Origin: Thiofaba sp049322715
Lineage (GTDB): Bacteria; Pseudomonadota; Gammaproteobacteria; Halothiobacillales; Halothiobacillaceae
Length of the DNA stretch: 64,000 nt
Assembly (NCBI GenBank): GCA_049322715.1
Contig: JBMOQP010000029.1
Coordinates: 15,675-79,674, forward strand
Reading direction: 5' to 3'
The first letter of the stretch is position 1. Every line of letters begins with the position of its first letter. Below, one piece after another: positions 1 to 8,476 of the stretch. A model generated the notes under the pieces. The model was not told the origin of the DNA, searched no databases, and worked only from the letters and a program-made list of their open reading frames with translations. A program made the translations under genes and the position numbers.

Positions 1-356
1 TAACCCTTCCCCTTCCAGCGGAAGGCGCTGATCGCCTCCCAATCGTAGGGCTTGAGCCCGTCGACCCACAGTTCGCCGCGCACACGCCCCTCCGCGTCGA
101 CGGCGTAAAGCAGCGGCTCGGTCGACTGGCTGTCGAAGAAGGCGCGGCTGTCATTGTGGGCCCAGTAGACCCCCGTCTGTCGGGTGGATGCGGCCAGCCC
201 GCTCACCTCGTCGATGCGGGGATCTAGCCGGGTCTCGGCTCCGCCGAACTGGCTTGAGGCAGCGCTCTGGCAGGCCGTCAGGACGGTGAACAGCAGGCCG
301 GCAAGGCCCAGGAGACTCGGATGGGCGATGGGCCGGGAACGGGCGAAGGCTGGCAT
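1..356 (-). CDS. Partial lipoprotein, conserved hypothetical (3' end beyond window)
   Basis: An open frame runs from an ATG at 356 to the window edge (118 codons) with no stop. It begins with a basic n-region and a hydrophobic stretch ending in a lipobox-like LTAC, so the product is probably an outer- or inner-membrane lipoprotein. The mature part contains EVSGLAAS, then VYWAHNDS, then LYAVDAEG and DWEAIS. From memory these resemble the start of secreted beta-propeller or phytase-like hypothetical proteins, in which a 'there is an observer/no-observer' loop precedes the first blade. I cannot name a function. No strong ribosome binding site is visible at this start, so an upstream start remains possible. 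Confidence 0.6.
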   Translation of the reverse strand, partial: MPAFARSRPIAHPSLLGLAGLLFTVLTACQSAASSQFGGAETRLDPRIDEVSGLAASTRQTGVYWAHNDSRAFFDSQSTEPLLYAVDAEGRVRGELWVDGLKPYDWEAISAFRWKGKG

Positions 357-440
357 GCGGACAGTCGGTCGGGAAGGGAAAACGGGCTCATGGTATGCCA
401 GGCGCGGCTCTGCTTCATTACCCGCCGGGCCGCACGCAAC

Positions 441-468
441 AAAAAAGCGCGGACTTGCCGCGCTTTTT
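441..468 (-). terminator. Rho-independent terminator after peroxiredoxin gene
   Basis: The arms AAAAGCGCGG and CCGCGCTTTT flank a short loop, with A-tracts and T-tracts on both sides. It lies 24 bp past the peroxiredoxin stop and could end transcription from either strand. Confidence 0.8.
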
Positions 469-491
469 CGGGGGCCTTATGGGGGCTGGAA

Positions 492-1097
492 TCAGAGCTT
501 GCCGGCCTCGCTGGCCAGATACTCGGCCACGCCCTGCGGGTCGGCCTTCATGCCCTTGTCGCCTTCCTTCCAGCCAGCCGGGCAGACCTCGCCGTGCTGC
601 TCGGTGAACTGCAGCGCGTCGACCATGCGGAGCATCTCGTCGATGTTGCGCCCCAGAGGCAGGTCGTTGACCACCTGGTGGCGCACGATGCCGCTCTTGT
701 CGATCAGGAAAGAGCCGCGGAAGGCCACGTTGCCGTCCGGGGTTTCCACGTCGTAGGCCTTGCAGATGGCGTGGTTCATGTCAGCCACCAGGGTGTAGCG
801 GACCGGACCGATGCCGCCCTTCTCGACCGGGGTGTTGCGCCAGGCATTGTGGGTGAAGTGGGAGTCGATGGAGACACCGATCACCTCGACGTTACGCTTC
901 CTGAACTCCTCGATGCGGTGATCGAAGGCGATCAGCTCGGACGGGCACACGAAGGTGAAGTCGAGCGGATAGAAGAAGATGACCGCGTATTTGCCACGGA
1001 TGGCGGAATCGAGACGGAAATCCTCGACGATCTGGCCATTGCCGAGCACGGCGGCGGCGGTGAAGTTGGGGGCCTGACGGCCGACGAGTACGCCCAT
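492..1097 (-). CDS. 2-Cys peroxiredoxin (AhpC/Prx1 type)
   Basis: This cytoplasmic thiol peroxidase reduces hydrogen peroxide, organic hydroperoxides and peroxynitrite. The 201-residue product carries the peroxidatic motif FYPLDFTFVCPSE with Cys51 and the resolving Cys172 in GEVCPAGW, which is the typical two-cysteine arrangement. Its length and sequence fit the Prx1/AhpC subfamily. A clear AAGGAGAA ribosome binding site precedes the ATG at 1097. No AhpF-like reductase is adjacent, so thioredoxin is the more likely electron donor (inference). The neighbouring ferredoxin gene is on the same strand 82 bp upstream, so co-transcription is possible but unproven. Confidence 0.93.
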   Translation of the reverse strand: MGVLVGRQAPNFTAAAVLGNGQIVEDFRLDSAIRGKYAVIFFYPLDFTFVCPSELIAFDHRIEEFRKRNVEVIGVSIDSHFTHNAWRNTPVEKGGIGPVRYTLVADMNHAICKAYDVETPDGNVAFRGSFLIDKSGIVRHQVVNDLPLGRNIDEMLRMVDALQFTEQHGEVCPAGWKEGDKGMKADPQGVAEYLASEAGKL

Positions 1098-1179
1098 GGA
1101 GGTTCTCCTTGTTGCCAGGGATGGGTCAAATGCCCGACGAGTCTAGTCGGAATCGGGCGGATGCCTCAACCCCGGCGAA

Positions 1180-1425
1180 TCAGCCGTTGATGCGCTCGTA
1201 CTTGGCCTGCAGCTCCTCGCGCGTCTCCTTGTGGTCCGGGTCCGGGATGATGCAGTCGACCGGGCAGACCTCGACGCATTGGGCGGTGTCGTAGTGCCCC
1301 ACGCACTCGGTGCACAGACTCGGGTCGATGACGTAGATCTCGTCCCCCTGGGAGATGGCGCCGTTCGGGCACTCCGGCTCGCACACGTCGCAGTTGATGC
1401 ATTCGTCGGTAATCAGCAGGGCCAT
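1180..1425 (-). CDS. yfhL: 2[4Fe-4S] ferredoxin, YfhL/Allochromatium type
   Basis: This small electron carrier has 81 residues. The first cluster motif is C9-x2-C12-x2-C15-x3-C19. The second has the long-loop form C38-x2-C41-x8-C50-x3-C54, followed by a charged C-terminal helix. The extended loop and tail are the hallmark of the low-potential Allochromatium vinosum-type ferredoxins to which E. coli YfhL belongs. In gammaproteobacteria this gene often lies beside coaD, as it does here on the same strand, although a 266-bp block of hairpin repeats separates them. The physiological redox partner is not known from the context. Confidence 0.92.
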   Translation of the reverse strand: MALLITDECINCDVCEPECPNGAISQGDEIYVIDPSLCTECVGHYDTAQCVEVCPVDCIIPDPDHKETREELQAKYERING

Positions 1426-1475
1426 GATGCCTCCCGGTTGGATCAGAAAAATCGGCGCGAAATCTTAGGCGAAAA

Positions 1476-1690
1476 GTTGAAAAACTCCATCCATGAAGTT
1501 TTTCAACCCGCCTGTTGCGGTACACGCCATCATCGTTGCGCGGAGCAACGATGGGACGCGTAGCGTTCCCCGAAGGGCTGGACACATGGATGTGTCCAGC
1601 CGCAACAGGCTCCGCAAATCAACGGCTCACGCCGTTGTTTGCGCACGGGCATCCCTGCCCCAAGGGGAACCGCTGAACGTTCAGCGGTTC
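1476..1690. repeat. Nested hairpin repeat cluster between ferredoxin and coaD
   Basis: This non-coding stretch is almost entirely inverted repeats. Arms at 1476-1486 and 1497-1507 form an 11-bp stem whose reverse-strand tip reads CATGGATG. Ten-bp arms CTGGACACAT (1578-1587) and ATGTGTCCAG (1590-1599) flank a GG loop. CCTGTTGCGG (1511-1520) pairs with CCGCAACAGG (1600-1609) and so encloses that hairpin. GGGCA-TCCC-TGCCC lies at 1647-1660. A perfect 24-bp palindrome at 1667-1690 abuts the coaD stop and may act as its terminator. The tips match those of repeats elsewhere in the window. Confidence 0.85.
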
Positions 1691-1691
1691 C

Positions 1692-2168
1692 TCAGCCAAA
1701 CTTGACCTTCAACGCAGCCTGCACGTTCGGCGGCACGAAGGGCGTGACGTCCCCGCCGAGCCTCGCGATCTCGCGCACCAGGGTGGAGGCAAGGAAGCTG
1801 TAGCTCTCCGCCGGGGTGAGGAAGACCGTTTCGAGCGCGGGATCCAGGCGGCGGTTGATCGCCGCGAGCTGCATCTCATACTCGAAGTCCGACACCGCGC
1901 GGAGGCCGCGGATCACCGCCCGCGCCCCCATCGCGCGGGCGAAATCGACCAGCAGGCCATGGAATGGCTCCACCCTCACCCCGGGGATGCCCGCCAGGGC
2001 CTCGCGCGCCATTGCCGTGCGCTCCGCGAGATCGAACACCGGCTGCTTGGTACTGTGTGCCGCGACCCCCACCACCACCTCGCCGAACAGCGAGGCGGCG
2101 CGCCGGATCACGTCGATGTGGCCGAGGGTGATCGGGTCGAAGGTACCGGGATAGATGGTGGCGGTCAT
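1692..2168 (-). CDS. coaD: Phosphopantetheine adenylyltransferase
   Basis: CoaD transfers AMP from ATP to 4'-phosphopantetheine to make dephospho-CoA, the penultimate step of coenzyme A synthesis. The 158-residue product starts MTATIYPGTFDP. It has the nucleotidyltransferase T14-x-G16-H17 motif (the usual T/HxGH), the RGLR phosphate-binding segment at 87-90 and the ASTLVRE motif at 127-133. The ATG at 2168 was chosen because it gives the standard family length; the frame stays open upstream but that part overlaps rsmD. It begins 8 bp after the rsmD stop, so the two are probably co-transcribed. Confidence 0.96.
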   Translation of the reverse strand: MTATIYPGTFDPITLGHIDVIRRAASLFGEVVVGVAAHSTKQPVFDLAERTAMAREALAGIPGVRVEPFHGLLVDFARAMGARAVIRGLRAVSDFEYEMQLAAINRRLDPALETVFLTPAESYSFLASTLVREIARLGGDVTPFVPPNVQAALKVKFG

Positions 2169-2176
2169 GGCTCTTT

Positions 2177-2746
2177 TCAAGGACTGAAGTGGTAGAGATA
2201 GTACCCCACCTCGCCGGCCTCCCCCTGGCGCAGCAGTTCCCAGCCCGACGGCACGTCCGGGGAGCCGAGGCGCGCGGGGCGCTCCACGTAGATGCGCGCA
2301 TCCGGCGCGAGCCAGCCCGCCCCGGCCAGGGCCGCGAGGACCAGGCCGAGCAGGTCGCTGGCATAGGGCGGGTCGAGGAAGACCACGTCGTACGGCCGGG
2401 ACGGGGCGTGGCGCAGGAAGGCCTGCGCATCCTGGTGATGCACCCGCGCCCGTTCGGCCAGGCGCAGCAACTCTAGATTGGCAAGCAGCAGGCGCGCCGC
2501 CCCGCCATCCTTTTCGACCAGGTCGCACCAGCTTGCCCCGCGCGAGAGCGCCTCGAGGCCGAGCACCCCGCTGCCGGCGAACAGGTCGAGCACCCGCGCG
2601 CCCGGCAGCACCGCGGCCAGCCAGTTGAACAGGGTCTCGCGCACCCTGTCCGGGGTCGGACGCAGGCCGGGCCGGTCGAGCACCTTGAGCTGGCGACGCT
2701 TGTGTTCGCCGCCGATGATCCTGACGACGTTACTGCTGCGGGCCAC
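2177..2746 (-). CDS. rsmD: 16S rRNA (guanine966-N2)-methyltransferase
   Basis: RsmD methylates G966 of 16S rRNA using S-adenosylmethionine, late in 30S assembly. The 189-residue protein has the SAM-binding motif DLFAGSG at 54-60 and the catalytic N6/N2-methylase motif DPPY at 125-128, plus the family's N-terminal RIIGGEHKRR segment. Its start overlaps the end of the upstream M16 peptidase gene by 17 bp and coaD follows closely. This rsmD-coaD pairing is very common in Proteobacteria. Confidence 0.95.
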   Translation of the reverse strand: MARSSNVVRIIGGEHKRRQLKVLDRPGLRPTPDRVRETLFNWLAAVLPGARVLDLFAGSGVLGLEALSRGASWCDLVEKDGGAARLLLANLELLRLAERARVHHQDAQAFLRHAPSRPYDVVFLDPPYASDLLGLVLAALAGAGWLAPDARIYVERPARLGSPDVPSGWELLRQGEAGEVGYYLYHFSP

Positions 2747-4034
2747 CCACGATCACCATGACGAGCCGGTCGGGATGGATGCGGCGCTGCCAGGCCGCGC
2801 GGATGTCGTCCACGCTGGTCGCCTCGACCCGACCGGGATAGCGGTCGAGGAAGTCGAGCGGCAGGCGGTAGAGGCCGATGATCGAGAGCCAGTCGGCGAT
2901 CTCGCGGTTGCTGTCCAGCCGAAGCGGGAAGCCACCGACGATGTTCTTCTGCGCGTGCTCGAGCTCGGGCAGGCTCGGCCCCTCCTCGACGAAGCGGGCG
3001 AGGTTGCCGCGCAGCAGTTGTTCGGCCTGTTCCGCCTGGTCGAGCCTGGTCTGCATGCCCATCTGGAACGGGCCGGGAACGGCCATCGGCAGCAAGTAGC
3101 TGTACACGCTGTAGGCCAGGCCGCGCTTCTCGCGGATCTCCTCCATCAGGCGGGAGGAGAAGCCGCTGCCGCCGAGCACGTGGTTGCCGACATAGAGAGG
3201 GAAGTAGTCCGGGTCGACGCGCGCCATGCCGACCTGCCCGGCCAGGATGGTCACCTGGGTGGAGGGGAACGGGATGCGCACGGTCTTGCCCTCGCCAGCC
3301 TCGGTAACCGGCGGCAGCGCCGGCAGGGGCTCGCCCCTGGGCACGGCGGCGGCCAGGCGTTCGGCCGTCCGCTCCGCCTGCTCGCGGCTCAGGTCGCCGA
3401 CCAGGGCGATCACCATGCCGGCGGCGACGTAGTGGCGTCGGTGGAAGTCCCGGACGTCCCCGACCTTCAGCGCCTGCAGGCTGTCCGCCTCGCCCTCCGG
3501 CTGGAAGGCATATGGATGGTTGCCGTAGAGCGCCTTGTAGAAGGCACGGCGGGCCACCTCCCCCGGCTGCTGCTCGCCGGCCTTGAGTCCGAGCAGGGCG
3601 CGCTCGCGCTCGCGGCGAAAGTCCTCCTCGGCAAAGCGCGGCTGCCCCATGACGGCGACGAAGGTCTCCAGGGCCGGCTCGAGCCGGGCGGGGTCGCTCA
3701 GGCTGCGCAGGCTGAGGGTGGCGGCGTCCTGACTGGCCGAGGCGCCGAAGCGCGCGCCGACGTTCTCGAAGGCCTCGGCCACGGCCTGCGCATCCCTCTC
3801 GCCCGCCCCCTGGTCCAGCAGCGCGGCAGTCAGACTGGCCAGGCCATGCGCCGCGCCATCGCGCGCGCTTCCGGCATCGAAGCTGACGCGGATATCGACC
3901 ATCGGCAGGGCGCGCGCCTCAACGAACAGCACCCGGACGCCGCCGGACGTCTCCCAGTGCTGGATGGGCAAGCCGGCCCACGCGGGGACGGCCACGAACA
4001 GGAGCAGCAGGCCGCGCAACAGATCAGCGAACAT
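2730..4034 (-). CDS. M16-family peptidase-like subunit without zinc site
   Basis: The 434-residue product starts MFADLLRG, has a signal peptide ending near AWA and shows the two-lobed M16B fold. At the place where the HxxEH zinc motif should be, the sequence reads GLASLTAALLD, so the metal ligands are missing. The C-terminal half keeps the glycine-rich and RGLAYSVYS signatures of the non-catalytic partner. By analogy with other split M16 pairs it should form a heterodimer with the catalytic subunit encoded immediately upstream, probably in the periplasm. A GGGAGGTG ribosome binding site supports the ATG at 4034, and the gene overlaps the preceding stop by 11 bp. Confidence 0.87.
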   Translation of the reverse strand: MFADLLRGLLLLFVAVPAWAGLPIQHWETSGGVRVLFVEARALPMVDIRVSFDAGSARDGAAHGLASLTAALLDQGAGERDAQAVAEAFENVGARFGASASQDAATLSLRSLSDPARLEPALETFVAVMGQPRFAEEDFRRERERALLGLKAGEQQPGEVARRAFYKALYGNHPYAFQPEGEADSLQALKVGDVRDFHRRHYVAAGMVIALVGDLSREQAERTAERLAAAVPRGEPLPALPPVTEAGEGKTVRIPFPSTQVTILAGQVGMARVDPDYFPLYVGNHVLGGSGFSSRLMEEIREKRGLAYSVYSYLLPMAVPGPFQMGMQTRLDQAEQAEQLLRGNLARFVEEGPSLPELEHAQKNIVGGFPLRLDSNREIADWLSIIGLYRLPLDFLDRYPGRVEATSVDDIRAAWQRRIHPDRLVMVIVGGPQQ

Positions 4035-5412
4035 GACGGGCACCTCCCATGCCTTCCGGGCGCGGCGGCGTCGCCCCGGGTTCGAGCGGCAGCGGGTCAA
4101 GCACCCCGACCGTCAACCGGTCGTCGATCAGGTACTTGCGCGCCACGGACTGCACCTGTTCGGCGGTCACCGCCTCGATGCCCGGCACCAACTCGTTCAG
4201 GCGCCGGTGCCCCAGGCCGACCGTCTCGTAGGTCCCGAGACGCATCGCCTGGTAGAACACCGAGTCGCGCCCGTAGACCTCGGCCGCGATGACCTGCGCC
4301 TTGACTCGCGCCAGCTCCGCCGCACTGACCGGCTCGTCGCGCAGGCGGGCGATCTCCCGGCGCAACGCCTGTTCCAGCGCGCCGACCTCCACGCCCTCGG
4401 ACGGCACGGCGGAGAGCAAGAACAGGTCATGCAGGCGGCTGTCCGCGCCGTAGCCCGCACCGACCTCGCCGGCAAGGCGCGACTCGCGCACCAGCCTCTG
4501 CTGCAGGCGCGCGCTCTGGCCGCCATCCAACACCCCCGCCAGGACTTCCAGCGCGTAGGCCTCCCAGGCTGGCACGTCGTCCATGAGCACCGGCACCCGG
4601 TAGCCCATGAGCAGGGCGGGCAGCCTGGCCGGGGCGCGCAGCACCATGCGCCGCTCGCCGGCCTGCTCGATCGCCTGGCGGCGCTCGCGCCCGGCCAGCT
4701 CGAAGGGCTGCAGCGGACCGAAATGCTTGAGCGCGAGCCGCTTCACCTCGGCCGGCGTCACGTCGCCGACCACCACGAGGGTGGCGTTGTTCGGCGCATA
4801 GTGGGCGCGATACCAGCTGCGCAGATCCTCGGCCCGGAGCCGGTCGAGATCGTGCATCCAGCCGATGATCGGGTGGTGGTAGCCGCCGTTGAGCCAGGCC
4901 ATGGCCTGGAACTGCTCGTACAGGCGCGCGTTGGGGTCGTCCTCGGTGCGCATGCGGCGCTCTTCCTTGACCACCTCGACCTCCTTGATGAAGTCCTCCT
5001 CGCGCAGGAGCAGGTTGCGCATGCGGTCGGCCTCGAGGTTCAGGGCGACCTCGAGATGCTCCTTCGCCAGGGTCTGGAAGTAGGCGGTGTAGTCGCGACT
5101 GGTGAAAGCGTTCTCCTGCCCGCCATGCGCGGCGATGATCTCGGAGAACTTGCCGGCGGGCAGCCTGGCCGTGCCCTTGAACATCATGTGCTCGAGCACG
5201 TGCGAGATGCCCGTCAGCCCGCCCGGCTCGTCACTCGAGCCGACCTTGTACCAGACCTGCGACGTCACCACCGGGGCGCGCGGATCCGTCTGGACGAGGA
5301 TGCGCAGGCCGTTGGGCAGGCGCTCCTCGAACACCTCGGAAGCAGGCTGTGGGGCGGCCTGGGCGGCGTGCAGGCAGAGCAGACCGGCACACAACATGAT
5401 CCATCGCGGCAT
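4024..5412 (-). CDS. M16-family zinc metallopeptidase, catalytic subunit
   Basis: This insulinase/pitrilysin-like peptidase (462 residues) has a signal peptide (LCAGLLCLHAAQA) and the inverted zinc motif H71-VL-E74-H75. A further acidic segment VVKEER near residue 150 supplies the third ligand. It probably degrades or processes peptides in the periplasm together with the inactive partner encoded next. The frame stays open for over 600 bp upstream, but that part is antisense to ftsY; the ATG at 5412 gives the signal peptide directly. The substrate is unknown. The pair is divergent from ftsY, an arrangement frequent in gammaproteobacteria. Confidence 0.92.
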   Translation of the reverse strand: MPRWIMLCAGLLCLHAAQAAPQPASEVFEERLPNGLRILVQTDPRAPVVTSQVWYKVGSSDEPGGLTGISHVLEHMMFKGTARLPAGKFSEIIAAHGGQENAFTSRDYTAYFQTLAKEHLEVALNLEADRMRNLLLREEDFIKEVEVVKEERRMRTEDDPNARLYEQFQAMAWLNGGYHHPIIGWMHDLDRLRAEDLRSWYRAHYAPNNATLVVVGDVTPAEVKRLALKHFGPLQPFELAGRERRQAIEQAGERRMVLRAPARLPALLMGYRVPVLMDDVPAWEAYALEVLAGVLDGGQSARLQQRLVRESRLAGEVGAGYGADSRLHDLFLLSAVPSEGVEVGALEQALRREIARLRDEPVSAAELARVKAQVIAAEVYGRDSVFYQAMRLGTYETVGLGHRRLNELVPGIEAVTAEQVQSVARKYLIDDRLTVGVLDPLPLEPGATPPRPEGMGGARHVR

Positions 5413-5497
5413 GGCGGGGTCTCCGTGAAAGTTCGGGCCAAAAAGTTCGTGGATGATACGATACAGGGACGTTCCCATCGTGCGACAAGAGCATTCC

Positions 5498-6613
5498 ATG
5501 TTTGGTTTCCTGCGCCGTTTCCGGCGTGAAGACAAAGCCGAAGAAACCACCCTGCCCCAGGCCGAACCCATCGCGCCCGAGCCCCTCGCCGAGCCCGCCA
5601 TGCCCCCTGCCGTCGTGCAGGAGCCCGTACAGCCGCCTTCCGTCGCCGAACCGGCGTCCCTCGCGGCGGAGCCCGCCGAACCGCCGGCCGGCGGGCTGTG
5701 GTCCAGCCTGCGCAGCAAGCTCGCCCGCACCCGCGCCGGCCTGACCGAGGGTCTCGCCAGCCTGGTGCTGGGCAAGAAGCAGATCGACGACGAGCTGCTG
5801 GAGGAGATCGAGACCCGCCTGCTGCTCGCCGATGTCGGCATGGAGACCACGCAGGAGATCATCGCCGACCTCACCCGGCGCGTGTCGCGCAGGGAACTGA
5901 AGGAGCCCGAGGCCCTCCTCGAGGCCCTGTACGAGCACATGGTGCGCCTGCTGGAGCCGGTGGAGCAGCCCTTGGTCATCGACCCGGGCAGGAAACCGCA
6001 TGTGATCCTCGTCGTCGGCATCAACGGCGCGGGCAAGACCACCACCATCGGTAAGCTCGGCCAGCGTTACGCGCAGGCCGGGCACAAGGTGATGCTGGCG
6101 GCGGGGGACACCTTCCGCGCCGCCGCCGTCGAGCAACTGCAGGCCTGGGGGGCGCGCACCGGCGTACCGGTCATCGCCCAGGGCCAGGGCGCGGATTCCG
6201 CCGGGGTGGTGTTCGATGCCCTGCAGGCGGCCAGGGCACGCGGCGCGGACTTGCTGATCGCGGACACGGCCGGCCGCCTGCACACCCAGGGCGGATTGAT
6301 GGAGGAGGTCAAGAAGGTCAAGCGCGTGCTGGCCAAGCTCGATCCCGAGGCCCCGCACGAGGTACTGCTGGTGCTGGACGCGAGCATCGGCCAGAACGCG
6401 CTGAACCAGGCCGTGCAGTTCAACGAGGCATTGGGCGTGACCGGACTCGTCATCGCCAAGCTCGACGGTACGGCCAAGGGCGGCATCGTGTTCGCCATCA
6501 CCCGCAGGCTCGGCCTGCCGATCCGCTTCATCGGCGTGGGGGAGAAGGCCGAGGACCTCCGCCCCTTCGCCGCGCGCGAATTCGTCGACGCCCTGCTCGA
6601 CCACGAGTCCTGA
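5498..6613 (+). CDS. ftsY: Signal recognition particle receptor FtsY
   Basis: FtsY is the membrane-associated GTPase that docks SRP-ribosome complexes at the Sec translocon. The 371-residue protein has an acidic, proline-rich A domain (about residues 11-66), a helical N domain (about 70-160) and the G domain. The latter has the P-loop GINGAGKTT at 174-182, DTAGR at 256-260 and the guanine-specificity motif AKLDG at 320-324. The ATG at 5498 was preferred over an in-frame ATG 45 bp upstream because MFGFLRRF matches the membrane-targeting start of the family. It heads the ftsYEX operon. Confidence 0.96.
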   Translation: MFGFLRRFRREDKAEETTLPQAEPIAPEPLAEPAMPPAVVQEPVQPPSVAEPASLAAEPAEPPAGGLWSSLRSKLARTRAGLTEGLASLVLGKKQIDDELLEEIETRLLLADVGMETTQEIIADLTRRVSRRELKEPEALLEALYEHMVRLLEPVEQPLVIDPGRKPHVILVVGINGAGKTTTIGKLGQRYAQAGHKVMLAAGDTFRAAAVEQLQAWGARTGVPVIAQGQGADSAGVVFDALQAARARGADLLIADTAGRLHTQGGLMEEVKKVKRVLAKLDPEAPHEVLLVLDASIGQNALNQAVQFNEALGVTGLVIAKLDGTAKGGIVFAITRRLGLPIRFIGVGEKAEDLRPFAAREFVDALLDHES

Positions 6614-6629
6614 TGCCCGGAGGGAGGCC

Positions 6630-7288
<659 letters not shown>

Positions 7289-7292
<4 letters not shown>

Positions 7293-8227
7293 GCCGCAAC
7301 CACGCCCAGCGCGGACACACCGCTGGAGTCCGCCTCAATGCCTGGCTGGCCCATCACGGTGAAAGCCTGCGCGACGCCCTCCGCCGCTTCGCCCGCCGCC
7401 CCTTCGGCCACCTGCTCAGCATGCTGGTGATCGCCGTCAGCCTGACCATTCCGATCACCCTCCTCGCCACCCTGCACGGCGCACGCACCGGCCTCGCGGG
7501 CTGGTCGAACGAGGCCGCCCAGCTGCAACTTTTCCTCAAGCCGGCGGCGAGCAGCAGCGAGGCCGATGCCCTGCTGCGGTCACTCCGCCAGGATCAGGCG
7601 ATCGCGGAAGCACGCCTGATCACGCCGGAGGAAGGGATGGCCCAGCTGGCCCGCGCCCATGCGCTCGACGGCCTGCTGGATGAGCTGAAGGACAACCCCC
7701 TGCCGGCCGTGATCGAGCTCCGGCCGCACTCGGCCGCGGACATGGAAGGCCTGCGCACGCGCCTGGCCGGCCGGACCGAGGTAGACACGGTGCGGATGGA
7801 TTCTGAGGCGGTCCAGCGCCTGCGTGGACTGATCGATGCCGGCGAGCGACTGACCCTGATCTTCCTCGTCATCCTCGCCCCCGCGCTGGCAATCACCGTC
7901 GGCAACACCATCCGCCTGGAACTCGAGCGGCGCGCCGAGGAGGTGCGCCTGCTGCAGCTGATCGGAGCCACCCATGCCTTCATCCGCCGCCCGCTGCTCT
8001 ATGCCGGGGCCATCCTCGGCCTTGGCGGCACGCTGCTCAGCCTGCTGTTTGCGGGCCTGGCCGTTCGCCTGCTGCTCAGTGCTGCGGCTCACAACGGCTG
8101 GCAGATCGCCCTTCCGGCCGCACCCTCCTACCTTCTGCTGATCCTCATCCCCGTTGGCATCGCGCTCGGGGTGCTGGCCGCCTGGCTGGCCAGCGCGCTG
8201 CAGATCCGCCGCATCCGTCCGGCCTGA
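7289..8227 (+). CDS. ftsX: Cell division protein FtsX (permease-like)
   Basis: FtsX is the membrane subunit of the FtsEX complex. The 312-residue protein has a basic cytoplasmic N-terminus and a first membrane segment around residues 45-65 (LLSMLVIAVSLTIPITLL). A large periplasmic loop follows that would bind the hydrolase activator, and then come three C-terminal membrane segments. The ATG at 7289 overlaps the ftsE stop and follows GAGGAGG. The end of the gene is followed directly by a block of hairpin repeats rather than an obvious terminator. Confidence 0.95.
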
Positions 8228-8249
8228 ACAACGTCGTCGAGCTCCCGAG

Positions 8250-8372
8250 GGCCCGCTCTCGACAGCCGATCTCGATGGCCGTACCCCGAAGGGGCATTGG
8301 CCATGGATGGCCAATGGGCCTTCGATGCGGGACCAGCCCCGAAGGGGCATCGGCCATGGATGGATTCCGCTA
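8250..8372. repeat. Two tandem CATGGATG hairpin elements between ftsX and rpoH
   Basis: Two copies of a unit of the type GGCCGTACCCCGAAGGGGC-hairpin lie in tandem. The first hairpin has perfect 10-bp arms, CATTGGCCAT (8295-8304) and ATGGCCAATG (8307-8316), with a GG loop. The second (about 8350-8366) keeps the CGGCCATGGATGG core but its right arm has decayed or been replaced by GATTCCGC. The same unit occurs inside dnaG and near the right end of the window. Confidence 0.85.
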
Positions 8373-8417
8373 GCCCGGCAGCGGGCTTCGTCTACGCCTT
8401 GGGAACCTTTTTGCGGA

Positions 8418-8447
8418 TTAGCACTCAAATCAAACGAGTGCTAAATT
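8418..8447 (+). promoter_or_regulatory. Perfect CIRCE (HrcA) operator at the rpoH promoter
   Basis: TTAGCACTC (8418-8426), a 9-base spacer and GAGTGCTAA (8436-8444) match the CIRCE consensus TTAGCACTC-N9-GAGTGCTAA at every position. The operator overlaps a plausible sigma-70 promoter (TTAGCA at 8418, TAAATT at 8442, 18-bp spacing) and ends 32 bp before the rpoH start. HrcA binding here should block rpoH transcription until heat or misfolded protein titrates the GroE chaperonin that HrcA needs. HrcA itself is not in this window. Confidence 0.92.
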
Positions 8448-8476
8448 CATCCGGGTGATACCCAGGGGTTCGACCA

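Noticed and set aside
2169..2528. N-terminal extension of coaD
   Set aside because: The upstream part of the frame is Arg/Gly/Ala-rich, overlaps rsmD and would more than exceed the family length; the conserved start is at 2168.
8154..8444. Short plus-strand frame over the ftsX end and the repeat before rpoH
   Set aside because: It overlaps ftsX out of frame and reads the hairpin repeats; no start signal is seen.
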